DNA of 64,000 bases from Brasenia schreberi (lineage: Eukaryota > Streptophyta > Magnoliopsida > Nymphaeales > Cabombaceae). Shown here piece after piece: positions 35,741-49,300 of this stretch. The notes beneath the pieces were generated by a model that made no database searches, was not told the origin of the DNA, and worked only from the letters and a program-made list of their open reading frames with translations. Made by a program: the position numbers and the translations under genes. Location of the stretch: NCBI GenBank assembly GCA_036023115.1, contig JAYKKT010000076.1, positions 7,630,001 through 7,694,000 of the forward strand, written 5' to 3'. Numbering within the stretch: position 1 is the first letter of the stretch; every line of letters begins with the position of its first letter.

Positions 35741-38700
35741 AATTCTTTGTTATGTAATGATTTTTTTATATTCGTTACTGTACCCACATTTTAAATTTCA
35801 TTGTTTAAGATGACTTTAAAGTTTAAAGAGGGCATCAAATATGTTAAAACATTAGATGTAACAAACATGTATTGATGTGAGAGTTGAACTACATTTAAAT
35901 GTAACAATTAGATGGAACTCGACATACATGAGGCTTGATATGTGTATTATATATCATAAATTAGTTGATTTATATATATATATATATTCTTCTCATTTAA
36001 TTACTAATTAGTTGATCTACCTTTTTAGATAAAGATGAAACAACAGAGTTGCTCTTAAAGTCAATGGTTTCTAAAGAAATTTCTGCACAAGATTCAAATG
36101 CAATTGGTGATATTGATACGAACACTTGTGACCTTCTTTTATATTGTCTGAGATGCTAGTTTTTTTATTTTTTATTTTAAACTGCTGTATTGGAAACTTT
36201 AGAATTGACCATTCATTCGTATTGACTAAATGATTGTTACTAATGATGTCTACTGGCATCTTCATATTTGTTCGTCTGAATGTGTTCATGGAGTGAAAAA
36301 TTTATGTAGCTTTGCCATGACATACACAAGGAAATGAAGTTTCATTGCTGTTGACTATTGAGTATGATTGACTTCGTGTGATTGGCAGATTCCTAATGAG
36401 TCGTGAATTATTCGACATGTTTCCTTCCCATATGAAGCATGTTATCTTATTAATATTGCATTCTCATTGTTGTTGAGTATGATTCACTTCGTGTTGCTTG
36501 TTGATCTTGTGTAGTCATGTTTTTACATTCCTCCTCTGCTCCAACCAAAGGAAAATTATGTCTAGAATACCTCCTGATTTGTAATATGTTGCTTATGTTT
36601 TTATTTTTTAAGGGCATCTTTTTGCCCCAAACATATGTTAGTTCTCTCTCTCTCTCACATACATACAAATTTATTAATTGTTCCTCTCTAAATGCATGAA
36701 GCAATTGGGACTCGATGCACCTTGGAGCAAAAGGAATCAGTTGAGACTTGTCTAGTTTGAAGCCTAGAAACAACTTTGTTTCTCTAAAAGCACAAGGCTC
36801 TTTCGATGTAGGTGACTCTAATTGCGAGTATTGGGCCTTTTGGCCCTATGGCAGCTTGATCATTTAGATGTATTGAAGATGTGTATAATTGTGAAATCAA
36901 AGGTTTTTATTGCTTTGCCTTGAAATTGTAGTTTCATTGCTTTTGAGTATAATTCACTTTGTATGATTAGTAGGTTTCTAGCGACTTATCAAAGCAATAT
37001 AAATATATGTGGGCCAATCTGGCCCGACCCATGGCCCATTAAGGGCTGGGCTGGCCCACATTTTACATGGGCCCAAAAGGGCTAGGGCTGAGCATCTATA
37101 TCAATTGCCCAAGAGCAAATACCGCGGTGACACAAGGACCATTGACCCCACCAACCGCTCATTGCCCTCCTGGTTTTGCTTAGTTTGTAGGGGTGCAGTC
37201 AAGCTAAGTTCAGCTCGAGTATAGGAAAGTTCAACTCAACTCGAACAGAAATGTTGAGCTCGAGGTTCAATGTTTGAGCTCAAATAAGGACCAAATCTAC
37301 TTAGATCGAGCTTCATTATAGAAGCTCAATCTTTTTGAGCTTGAAATAACGTTTAAGAAGATGTTGAAAAATTCCTTAATGTATGAGAGCATTGAAGTTT
37401 ATTCAAGAAATTCTGATAAGGGACTGGAGTGTGTTGTTATGCAAGAAGCAATTTAAGTTAAAATGGTTTCATGAATTGTATACTTTCTACCAAAAGGTCT
37501 TAATAAGGTTTTGATACTGCCTGTTCCAAGATTGTTTAGGGTCTCAACCACTAGAAAACAATAAAAAATTTAAAAAATTCAAATTTATAGAAAAACCGAA
37601 GCGGTTTCAGTTTCATGAAACGTGAAACTGAAACCCAACCGAGTGGTCTCCAATTCCAAGCCCAGTTCCTGGCCTGGTTTGGTTTTGGTTGGAACGCCAA
37701 ACGGATTTGAAACCAGCCATGTTTAAGGAATTCTTTCACATTGCAGTCAATGCATAATATCTATATGTTTATAGCTCTTTCTGACGCCTCATTTGTTCTT
37801 TGCCTTCCATGAGAGACTGATTTAAATTCTTCTATGACCATACCACACATTATTTGAGCCCCAATATTGATGAGCTCTCACCAACACTTAGCTCGTTTGC
37901 ATATCGAGCTTGAGTTAATCTTATCTCGACCTCAGTAGGACCGAGCTGAGTTTGAGCTATCATGAAAGTGATCTTGGTGGGTATCTTACATGTAGCTCAA
38001 TGCATTTACTCTCCTTGATGACAAGAATCTAGTGGTAGATAGAAATTCAAAGTGACATAATAGCCTACGATAGTACAAATCTGATTTTTCTAGTAATTCT
38101 AAAAAACACTATTTTCAATGATTAAAACCATCGGAGAAGCCATTTGAGATGGTTTCAACCATGAGGAGTAAGTCAAAACCTAAGAAAATATCTGTCTAAC
38201 ATATGACAAAAGAATTCTCAAAAGACCTCAAAAATACATGGATAACTGCAAGAAAGAACCTGCCAAGTCGAAATGGTGGAGAAAAACGCATTTCCAACAA
38301 CTGATCGAATAATCGAAAATGTTTTGTTGAACCGTCAGGAATAAATTTACAGTATTGAAAATTTTTGCTCAAAAATAAGTAAAGCATTGAAATAAATTTT
38401 TGAAACCATTGGGAAAATCCTTTTTTGCGATGATTCAAATGTCAGAAATATTATTTCACATGTTTATACTAACCGCCACAAATAATGTATGAGAATCATT
38501 CAAAAAAGATATTTGCGGTACTTAAACCGCTTGGATATGTTTAGCAAAGAACCGCTAGAAATATACTTGCACTTGTAATTCAATGGTTTTAATCTATCAC
38601 AAATTAATTTTATTTATTTATTTTGGGAATAGGATTCCATCATATTCCCTGATATACAATATCAAATAATCAAAGTACAACTTATCTTGCAAATTAATAT

Positions 38701-39399
38701 ATTTAGATATAAAAGTATCATGAAAATAATTAAAGTAACAAACATTTATAAAGTTTTCACAATTAGCCTCATATACCAAAGTAATGAGGATAATACAAGT
38801 GTCGTATAGGGCCGAATATAAAATATATCAAGTCCAACATAGCCAAATAGCTAGGCTAATTTGAAAAGGAGTACATAAATGCCATACAGGCTGAATATAA
38901 GAAGATCAATACCAATGTTTATCCTGAAGAAAATTGTAATGCGTGAGAGATCGCAGTCAATCATCTCTAACATTTTTTGTATTATGTGATTACTGTAATA
39001 GCATATTAAAACATAAGTATTGGAAGATATAAATGACCACCATTATCAAAGTCATATATAATAGAAAAGTTTAATTTCTTGTATTATCTAACAATCATAA
39101 AATTAAGTGCTAAATATACTATGTGAAGCAATATTCCCACAATAGTCAATAGTACAAATTTGAAGCAATATAACAAAGAACTGCTCTCATATGGAACATT
39201 GTTTCAAATGCCATGTATATAGATGATTACAACCCCACACATATAAGATAGTGAAGGATCACTACAAGGGTAGATGATTACTTGGATGATTGTTGTTGTA
39301 CATAACTATGTAATCCTACTAAGTCATGCACCATGTGGCATATCTTCATGACTTGAAAGATAAATTTGTCATGATTTAGTATGCTATACAAAAAGCAAC

Positions 39400-39401
<2 letters not shown>

Positions 39402-39436
<35 letters not shown>
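39402..39436. repeat. (TA)n microsatellite, copy 3
   Basis: About seventeen TA units at the place where copy 1 has AAAT plus TA units. Confidence 0.9.
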
Positions 39437-39438
<2 letters not shown>

Positions 39439-41374
39439 TTATAGTATATGAGATTTGCTTGAGCATCCATTCTTTGTTATACAATAACATTGAGAAAGTT
39501 TCCCAAAGGCATCCTCTAATAATGTCATTCAATTTCATAGGGATCAATTCCATGTTGCCTTCTCTTAGAAAAAAGGTTTTCCTGGATGAACCTTTGATTA
39601 AGGTCGTCTAGAATAAAATCCACACCAGGATTGTTGAGGTGATTTGCAGGCACTATGGTTGGCTTGCTTTCCATCTTCCAAGTTAGGTGTCTTCTGGCCT
39701 GGTGATTTTGCGAATTTGTTGTTTAGTCCTATATTTGTTGTCTTAATTGTATCAAACTTTTGTTTCCTTACATGTCCAATTGCACAGTAAACCAGAACTC
39801 CTTAGCTCTAGGATTAAGCTACAAGCCCTTCTCGTTGAAGTTCTTCGGTTTAAAGGTAAAACTACAGGCATTTAAAACTTAAAAATCCAAATTTGCATTT
39901 CTAATACATGTGCTTGTAATCATCAAAACATCTCATATTATGCTCCAAAAGGCAAAGAGAATACTTACCAATATCGAAATGCCAAAACCCAACTTTATAG
40001 GATTATATGTGCACACACTAAATCTTTAATGCTTTCAATCTTGGCATTAGAAAATCATAAAAATATGTTCATGCACAATGGCAGATTGACATTGTGGCCT
40101 GAAATTTTAGAAAATTTTGAATTAAGTATCAAACTTTTCAAAACAATTTGAAAAATTTAAAACCTCTCAACTTGAACTTGAGGTTCGCTCCACCCAAAGC
40201 AAAATTCTGCATCCACTAGGTTCTTTTTGTAACAGAGTAGGATGTTATATTGTCAATCACCTTACTGTGCTGATATTTTAGGTTTTGTTTGTGTAAAAGC
40301 ACTTTTTGTATTCTAACACCATGGGTCACCTATGGAGACAAGCATGACCTTTCAGGTTGTGCTCTTGTTCGTGTTTTTGGTGCAATACTTCATGTGCAAA
40401 GCTGGTGCTTTAGAGTCAAAGGTCATAGAGATGCACACTAAAATCAAACCCCCTGCTGCATGCAAATGAAAAAATTAGGCAAACATTGCTAGCATTGTTG
40501 AAATTACAACCATGAGTGCAAAATGAAGGCAACCATCTAACCATTTTTTTTCTCTGTCTTTTTTACAAGGAAAGACAGTATACATAATGAGGTTATTACA
40601 AATAAGTTGAGAGTGCAACAATGAGAATGCAATATTAATAAGATAACATGCTTCATATGGGAAGGAAACATGTCGAATAAGTCACGACTCATTAGGAATC
40701 TGCCAATCACACGAAGTCAATCATACTCAATAGTCAACAGCAATGAAACTTCATTTCCTTGTGTATGTCATGGCAAAGCTACATAAACTTTTCACTCCAT
40801 GAACACATTCAGACGAACAAATATGAAGATGCCATTAGACATCATTAGTAACAATCATTCAGTCAATACGAATGAACGATCAATTCTAAAGTTTCCAATA
40901 CAGCAGTTTAAAATAACAAAAAAAAAAAAAAAAGCATCTCAGTCAATATAAAAGAAGGTCACAAGTGTTCGTATCAATATCACCAATTGCATTTGAATCT
41001 TGTGCAGAAATTTCTTTAGAAACCATTGACTTTAAGAGCAACTCTATTGTTTCATCTTTATCTGAAAAGGTAGATCAACTACTTAGTAATTAAATGAGAA
41101 GAATATATATATAAATCAACTAATTTATGATATATAATACACATATCAAGCATCATGTATGTCGAGTTTCATCTAGTCAAGCATCATGTATGTCGAGTTC
41201 CGTCTAATTGTTACATTTAAACGTAGTTCAACTCTCACATCAATACATGTTTGTTATATCTAATGTTTTAACATATTTGATGCCCTCTTTAAACTTTAAA
41301 GTCATCTTAAACAATGAAATTTAAAATGTGGGTATTGTAACGAATATAAAAAAATCATTACATAACAAAGAATT

Positions 41375-41560
41375 ATGTAAGAAAAGTTGACTTTAATATG
41401 CTTATGCAAAGCATTATTTAAAGTAACAGATAATACCTTCTTATCTATGGCTCATTCTTTCAAACAATCATATGTAGTAATAGCCAAATCAACACTTTGA
41501 ACTCATGTGAGAAAAGTTAACTATTTTTACTTAATTTTCAATCATAGTTACACACATATA
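41375..41560 (-). pseudogene. hAT-type transposase remnant, copy 4
   Basis: Reverse-complement counterpart of 20550-20735. The minus strand keeps the TTYDCLKE-like motif with substitutions. Confidence 0.4.
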
Positions 41561-42504
41561 ACCTTCTTGATTACATATTGTCTAATAATTATAATTTATG
41601 CACACTCTCATAGAAATATTGATGATACATTTTCTTATCTTTTCCTTCTCTATCTTCTCTATCATGAGCTTTGTTAATGTTAGAGACTAGAATATTATCT
41701 AATATATTTTGATCACTTCTCGACCTGATGTGACCTCGAAAGGTGCTACTCCACATGTCACATTCCACATTGTGAGGAAAATAAACCAAAATATTATCTC
41801 CAATTTACGATAAACCGAAGTTATCCCGAACCATGGTGCAAAAGTGTTCACATGAAAGCGCAAAGTATTTTCACCTAAAATGTTTCTCAAAAGCACTGCA
41901 CAATAATCCACTCAGTCATCGCCCATTGTCATCCATAGTTGCAACTTTGTTCTTTAAGGCTTTCTCTTGAAAAGGTGGTAGCAGTCTCAGCACTTGGGCT
42001 TTGCTAGACAAGAACCTGAATCTATAGAAATTTAAACTAGAGGGCCTGTTTCCTCCTGCACTATTTCTGTTTCTTTAATCATGATTAAAGTGCTTGAAAG
42101 GACCCTAAAGTCCTGCAATGGCTCATATAACCCCAAATTTAAACTTTCCCCTTAATCCCGGACAAGTATCTTCCTCCGCATGTTGGCCTTTGGACAATTA
42201 CTTAAACAACTTGGTAGTGACAGCATTGACCAACTATATGCATTTGTGTTTGAATTAACCATCAATCCATTGACAACTTAAGTCGCTATCTTGTCTGGTC
42301 CCAAAAGAATGATAGTTATTTTCTTCTCCTTTTGGAGGAAATTCATGTTTTCTTAGCAAGTTTTAGAATAAGTTTCGTTAACAATGGCGTATACAAACCG
42401 AAACACCTAATTATACATCGGAATAAGTTTTCTTTTCAACCCTTAAATTTTTTCCTCTGACCAAAGGAATCATCTTATTCGCTCAGCACAAACATCCACC
42501 ACTC

Positions 42505-42640
42505 TTTTGGCCCAGTGGTTGAAATCAAAAGAAGTTCGAGTTCGAGGTCACGAGTTCAACGTCCCAGGGATGCATCAAGTAGGGGTCTGCCTAACCCAGG
42601 TTACCTATCAAAATCGGAAAAGATACAAAAGACCAAATTA
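42505..42640 (+). repeat. tRNA-derived SINE-like element, inverted copy
   Basis: A-box-like 'tggcccagtgg' at 42508-42518 and B-box-like 'gagttcaacgtcc' at 42552-42564, spaced as in tRNA-derived SINEs. Duplicate of the element at 19480-19600. The 3' end is not defined. Confidence 0.5.
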
Positions 42641-43053
42641 GTTTCACGAAAAAACATGACGATTTCTACGACGGCCTCGACATGTCTCAGTGTTCAACTT
42701 TCGTAACTTGATATTTCTCCATTAACTAGACGGCTCTTTCAAGATGAATCTCAAGGCTATGAGATACGTGCTTTCTGCATCATTCTGTGAGACGACTTCG
42801 TTTAGAGGTGATAGATTTGTTAATTAGTGCATCTTTGCATGAACCGAACTCTGATTTTCTTGCTGTGATGAGTTTGAGGATTGAATGGACAAAGACGATG
42901 CAGTTCAGTTTATCATCTAATTAATATCTACGTAATTGTTTGCACATATTCAAATGTTCAACGAGAAAACATTGAAAATTTTAGGTGAAAGATGTTACTA
43001 TTTATCATTTCAACATCAAACAACTCAAGTTTATATCTGTATATCATTCATGT

Positions 43054-46000
43054 GGATAAAGTAACATGATATCAGTGGATGAGGTGCATGCTAAAGCAAA
43101 GGAGGAGAAAATATTGTTGGGTTTTTTCTTTATTTTCTAATGTTTTTTTGTATGTTTGATGATCCAAGGACTAAGAAAAGCTAAGAAGTACTTGTTTTTA
43201 AATTGTTTATTTTTTAATTTGATTTTCTTGCTTTTTAGATTTTTGTTGGATTTATATGGATCTAGGCAAAGTGAGAGGAGATAACAAGTAATGCCCTTAC
43301 TTGGAGAAAAGGGAGAAGGATCATGGTTATCAGTAACTTTTGGAACACAAGGTCATCTATAACCTTTGGAAAGATAACAGTGGTATGAAAAGAGGTAAGG
43401 TGTCATAAAGTGCATGTCGCTTGACACAAGTAGGAGAACCATTAAAAGTATATCTTCGATCAAGAGTGGTTATATCTTAACCTATATGTAATCTAATGAA
43501 CATGTGGCTCAATGGATGTGGATGGACCCTAAGGATGTGAGCTAAGACCAAGAAGAAAGTATAGCCCATATTGCTCCCTCTTGGCTTTTCCAAATCGGTT
43601 AAAGCCAAGTACTTTGGATGAAATTGTATTGATACTCTCTCTCAATCTATAGATCCTAGGTTGATAGGTAGTGTATGGTACAATTGTCGCATATAGAACA
43701 TTGATTCTCAAAGTCAAAACTCACAACATGACTAATAAGAAACACAACCTGGTTATGAAACAAATAACAATTATAATCCCAAATGGGTTAGCCAAGATGA
43801 GAGGGACAAACAAACTATAACTCAAAGTTGAGGTGATAAGGCAAAAAAGGTACAAAAGTGTACCAATACTTTAATTCATTGATCATACTAATCAAATTGT
43901 AAAGATGCTTAGTGGATTTAAGCATGTATGGGGTTTGAGCAATTACCACTCCCTCTTTATATATATATATTATCAGGACTTATAGTGTTTCCCAAGTCAG
44001 CCTTAAAGATCTCTTTCAATATAATGATTGCCGGAACATTATGATCCTCATGAAAGCTGGAATTTTGCTTTTAGCTGCATCTTAACAAAATAATCATTAG
44101 CATATTACAAATGCAAATAAAAGTCTGGCTTGCGTGGGGCATTCCCTAGTGGGATCTAATTTTTATATTTCAGAATGCTCCTTTTCTTTTGGTACCTAGC
44201 GAGACTCAGGATTGCAGACCACCTGTCTCATTTCAAACTCAAGTGGAAGAGTTGGATCGACTTCTTATCCTTGCGCTTGTACTCATGTGCAGATCCATAA
44301 AACAAGGAGAGATGAGATCTAGGATGACCCAAAACATTGAATTTCACAACCTCCAATTTCTCTCCCCATTCCTTGTCATCGGAATCACATAGGTATAACT
44401 CAAACAGATCAAATTCCTGCTCCCTTTTATCAAACTCCTATAGCATTTGCTTCACAAATTCAGTTAGGTTAAGGCTTTTCAGAGTGCTACAGACAGATTC
44501 CTTAGGTATGAAGTTTTTCATCCTCTCACTCAGATTCATCTACTTTCACAATGTGCTTCTTCTCTTTCACCTTTTTCTTCTCTTTGTCTTGCATATCTTG
44601 TTCGGATTTTATGAGTTCGTGTTTGAGGTACGCTACTCTCTCCGATGGGCTTATTGATTTTGTCCTAACGAGTCAAGAGGAGGCCTCAGACTCGGGACAG
44701 AACTTTTCAGTTGGCAATCTCAAGCAGACGAAGACTCAAAGTTTGACAAGGCAAACACAAACATCCCATCGCAAGAGATGTGTAATAGTACAAAATTGAG
44801 TTTATTTGGACTCAGGGCAAGTGAATATAGCTGGATACCGCTATCAAGAGAAAATCGTTATTTTAAAAATCAAAACTATACTTTCAAGGAATGAAATCAT
44901 AGCATGTTGACAGTATGGAATATCAACATTCAAGCGGTTAGTAAGGAAATTAATTTGAACTGGAGAAATGTGGGAAAGAGACTTCCAGCCTTCTAAGTTA
45001 AATTCTCATGTTTCAATTTTCAATTTGCAAATTCTTTGTTTAGGTTCCCTAGCTTCTTGAAGAGGAATTTCATTTCGTTCGGTATAAAAGCATCACTACT
45101 AGGTCAATGCCATAAGTTCCACAAGGTAGAGAGATGAAGCAATGATAGTACAGGGTGGAAATGAGTTTTTGAGGTTTGGTAACATAAAAAATTCTCATTT
45201 TGAAAGTCATGTCTTAAGAATTTAGGCACAAACACCCGAAATCTCATCAAACTCAGCCATCTTTATAAGCAAAGCAATCTCCATTATCTGGCTTTCCAGG
45301 CATACCGTAGTACAGTTGGCGAAATTGTGTTTTACTTCTCATGTTATGTTAAACATGTGCACATTAAGCTGTACCCTTAACAATGCGGGTGTGGAGTGGG
45401 CTGAGTACCATTTGTCCAAGTAACACTCTCGATTCCGCACAAGGCTTAAACAATATGTAGGATATCTTGCAGTAGTGGCCTTCTATAGTTGCATCAACTC
45501 TATTATGCCTGAAGAACCCCTTACGTGGATCTGAATAGTAGCATGGAACTCATGGAAATGGATCTATATCCCTTGAAGCCACTTACTATTCAGAAGTGCT
45601 TCATGATGTCTGTAAGTCTTCCCAGATCATGACCATGCATACCGACGCTTATGTACTATATACATCCTGCTCATTGAGTCCCTTTTATGCTTAGAGAAAA
45701 TGGCCATCATGAATTTCGACTCCATCGTCAATGGCCTCATCTTTTTGCCCCAATTCCTGGAACTGGAACTAACAAGCTGTTGGAATTGGAATTCATAGTC
45801 CTTAGTGTTCAAAGTGATTCAGGCAATGTCACATGATTTTCTACTGACAATTAAATTTTATAGTTGGATAATGGTCATGAAGCTCATATTGCCGCCAGAA
45901 GAATAAAAGAAGTTTATGCTAATGCAGATCAACCATAAAATCAAATATTATAGAGCAAACATCATTCAACAGATATCTTCTACTATGATTCAGAAAGAGT

Positions 46001-46156
46001 GGACCTGGAAAATAATTTTAGACAAATATTCCTTGCTGAGATTTATGAAGTTCTTCCTCAAAAAGAAAAGGTTCTTATTTTGCAGAATATCTTTTTCAGA
46101 CTAACTGTGGAACAATGCCAGTTGGTGGCAATCTCTTTTATCATTTGGAGATGGAC
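43054..46156. other. unassigned sequence between the duplicated block and the ANR 3' end
   Basis: No complete gene. About 44180-44760 looks coding-like on the minus strand (separate entry). The last few hundred bases before 46157 presumably hold the ANR 3' UTR. An AATAAG-like word lies at about 46073-46079 on the minus strand, roughly 80 bases past the stop. No classic AATAAA was found close by. Confidence 0.4.
44180..44760 (-). pseudogene. coding-like remnant, unidentified
   Basis: On the minus strand the composition is unlike its AT-rich surroundings. Translation gives charged, protein-like runs with few stops: 'VAYLKHELIKSEQDMQ' followed by a Lys/Glu-rich stretch, then 'LKSLNLTEFVKQML', a stop, and 'DKREQEFDLFELYL', 'DKEWGEKLEVVKFNVLG' and 'RSHLSLFYGSAHEY'. 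I do not recognise the family. Stops and a frame change suggest a decayed exon or gene fragment. No start, splice sites or partner exons were identified. Confidence 0.35.
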
Positions 46157-46301
46157 TTATTTCTTTAATAGCCCAGCAGATTTCAGATATTCTACTGATT
46201 CTTCAAACATCGAGTCAACCCCATGTTTGAAACTGAACCCTGCTCCAAGAAGCTTCTTTGACGATATGGTAATGTTGGCTTTTGCAGGAAAGTCACCGAA
46301 T
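46157..46301 (-). CDS. ANR: ANR exon 6 (terminal)
   Basis: Acceptor TTATGCAG at 46302, completing the split codon as GAA. Encodes '[21 protein letters not shown]', '[18 protein letters not shown]' and a C-terminal 'LLKK' before TAA (46157-46159). This is the expected ANR tail ('FGDFPSK...SSEKL..GFSFK'). It is too short to stand out as an open frame. Intron 5 is 456 bases. Confidence 0.92.
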
Positions 46302-49300
46302 CTGCATAAACCATTGATGTAAGATTAGTAATTCAAGTCAGATATTATGGATTACCGCGGCACTTGGAAGTACTTTGCACCATCACTGCCTTGAACTTGG
46401 TAGTTGAAAATAGAGAACTGCACTTTTTCATTCAATTCTTAATGAAGCTGCGATTTTGGAATGTGAAAGACGTTGATATGTGACCCATAAAGACAAGCAT
46501 TTTGGAACGTATTCTCCCTGTGAATTATCAATATTTTTCATATGGCTTTAAATTTGCTTTTCCATTACAAGTTTGGCTTTTATTCACTATTATGAGAAAA
46601 TGAGTTGTGGGCTGCAACTCATTGTAAGATGGTGAAACCAACCGTGCTTTCACCGAAAGCAGCAGTATATCCATTGCAAAGCTCTCGCATAGCCTCCAAA
46701 AATGTTGGCCTCGGATTTACAGTCGTTACTTATGATCAGATAGATTAAAACACTTACTCGTTAGGAATTTTGAACACTGGATATTTGTTTGACAGGAACT
46801 GCGCAAGCTCAACAACACTGGCATTGTGAGCACAACAAATGTATCTTCCAGAAACTGATTCTTCTTCTGCTAAGAATATATGAGCTCGGCACACATCCTC
46901 CACATGAACAAGCGAAATGGAGCCAGAAATCTTTTGCATGCCCTTCAAGCCCTCTAGCAGGAACTCGTTTCCTGCACGCATATAATGCAAAATTAGATAT
47001 AATAGGCAGTAGTAATTTAGAAAAGTTTTCAGGGTCAGAAAAATAGCACATGGTTTTATTGAAGTTGCAATAGATCTAGAAAATAACTCGGGGTTTAATC
47101 ATGACTTATATATGCAGTCCATGGATTAGACGGTGAACTATTATCATAGCCATGGTTTTAAGGACCGGCTGTACTTATTTTGGGATTCTGGGAACAATTT
47201 TCAAAATTCGGGCGAGGCAGACACCATGTAAAGCTCCAAAAAGGTGTGAGAATTTGAATACTCAACACCTTAAAAGAGGAATAGAAAATGCATCTAAAGT
47301 ATTAGAAGTAACACATGATCTTGTTCTTTTGGAGTTACTGATATATTAGCAAGATTGAGCTCAATATAACTGGAATCGCTTCCGACCACAATTAGTGTGT
47401 AAAAGGCTTGATTTGGTTTAGGTTTCAAGCTTTCAATAAATCAAATGCCACATGCTGCTAATAGCGATATAGAACTGTAGATGTTTGCACAAAAAGCAAT
47501 AGCGCGCATGGCTAGGGGTTAACTGATAAGTTCAGGGTCATGAATTCAATACCCGGGGCGTGCATCTGATTTCGGCCTCCCTATTGATCCCAAAGGAAAG
47601 AAACTCTAGACTTGTTCCTTCACAAAGCTAGTTCAACTCATGTTTTCTACAGTCACTCCGTGCATTCATACAGCAAGCACAATGGGAGTACAAAAATATA
47701 CATTGCCTGCATTTTCGTCACAAATATGCCAACCAACACAAGCATGCATAAATAATGTTTTGCTTACATAATTGGGGAGTCCTCCACATAGTTATGCTTA
47801 CGTAAGTAAGTATTGGAGACTTCAGAATATAATGGAATGATAAGGATTCTTACCTAAAAGCAAGGCATTAGAAAGTTGAATGCTGCTTGGAACTTCCGGA
47901 CAAAATGCACTGCCTGTCATCAGAACAGGAATAATGGATACCAGGTTGATGCGGTTCTCTTCTGCAAATTTCCATGCAACTTGTTCTGCTAACGTCTTAG
48001 AAACTGGGTACCCCTGGAAATTCATGAACTTATAAGATGAGAGTTCTGCTGACGATCTTTATTTATATGGAACTGAGTTTACTCTTTCACGTAAGAGAAC
48101 ACAAGCCAAATCAACTGTTATCTAAGCTCAGTCTTTGTTAGATTCAGCGTACCGTTCATGCTAGATTCACATGTAAAGATCATTATCCTCCGGAGTTTAT
48201 TCATATATCCCCTATTTCCTAATATATTCTATGGTATAATAGATTTTGTGAGCCTCTCCATATAATCGGTAAATTATAATATATATATATATATAAATGA
48301 ATATGAATTCCTGTTTCATTTCTCTCTCCAATCTCTTCTTCTCACCATGGATTGTGTAGTTCTCTCACTCTCGCAAAACCGCGCGATCCGTTCGACGAGA
48401 TTCAGTTGAAGCTTGCCCCCATCTTTGGCCAACCAAAAGGCGTCACTCTGGCCATTATTAGGAGCTGACGAACACGCCCAAGGTTCTGATATAATTCGTT
48501 GAAGTCAGTACTTAAAATTCAGCTCATTCGGTAAATAAACACTTCATCGCTTCAAACTGTCTCACGCAGAAATTTTCCGTGAAGCATCACTTCGATCTGA
48601 ACCATGAAAACTCAGATTTTTCGGTGTGTTCAGAGGCAGCAATGCATGAGGTTGTCAGTAGGATCAGTCACAGATACGGTCAAGAGGAAGAAATCGAGGA
48701 AGAAGCACGGTTTCAACGTTAGTTTGACTATTAAATAAAGCTACACTCGTATTTTGATTTTATTCGTACTTAAGAACTGAATGAGATGGCTTGGAGACAT
48801 TGCACGAGGATTTTTATGGCTTCTGGATATTGATTGAGTATCGTTTGAGGTAAGTGAATATACATGAAGGCATAGACTACTCCGCCGTGAAATTTTATCA
48901 CATGTAAATACTTAGAGGTAAATGGGTTGGAATTGTATTTCTGAGAGAACAGTGTATATTTTTTATATATTCTTATTATCTCACGCTTCAAGCTCGTGTG
49001 GATGGGTTAGATGCGAAAACAAGGCATGACGCTGGATCATCTAGAGAGAGAGGACTGTGTCGTACCCAAGTTGGTGGCTTCTCAGAGCGTAGATAATCAA
49101 TATCACTCCAGTAGGTCTCATCCATGACCGTGTCAGGTTCATGGTGTTTCAGCGAGGTTACGGCTGCAGCAGAAGAGGTGAGTACTACACGCTTCACCGA
49201 ACCCGATTTTGAGCACGCCTTGAGAATGTTCAACGTCCCCTGGACGGCAGGCTCGATCATGTCCTTCTGCAAAGTTGCAAGACAGTAAAAAATACTGTTC

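Larger units (their letters stand above)
34998..40612 (+). repeat. segmentally duplicated unit, copy 3
   Basis: Matches copy 1 from about 19740 to 25912. The first 200 bases are rearranged, with 'ggacccatagaaagatactt' present twice at 35125-35180. About 320 bases equivalent to 21865-22187 are missing at about 36885. It carries the hairpin (37009-37059), the AACCG repeat field and the TA microsatellite. It stops within the LINE 3' fragment and is joined directly to the inverted copy 4. Confidence 0.85.
40617..43053 (-). repeat. segmentally duplicated unit, copy 4 (inverted)
   Basis: Reverse complement of about 19047-21447. The junction at 40612-40617 joins a LINE fragment in copy 3 directly to the inverted sequence. 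A short extra duplication ('tcaagcatcatgtatgtcgag' region) lies at about 41148-41205. An A-run at 40918-40934 replaces a T-run. With copies 2 and 3 it forms inverted repeats of about 1.3-2 kb. Confidence 0.85.

Noticed and set aside
46789..47046. 85-codon plus-strand frame over ANR exon 5
   Set aside because: Shadow of the real minus-strand exon, which matches ANR and has correct splice sites.
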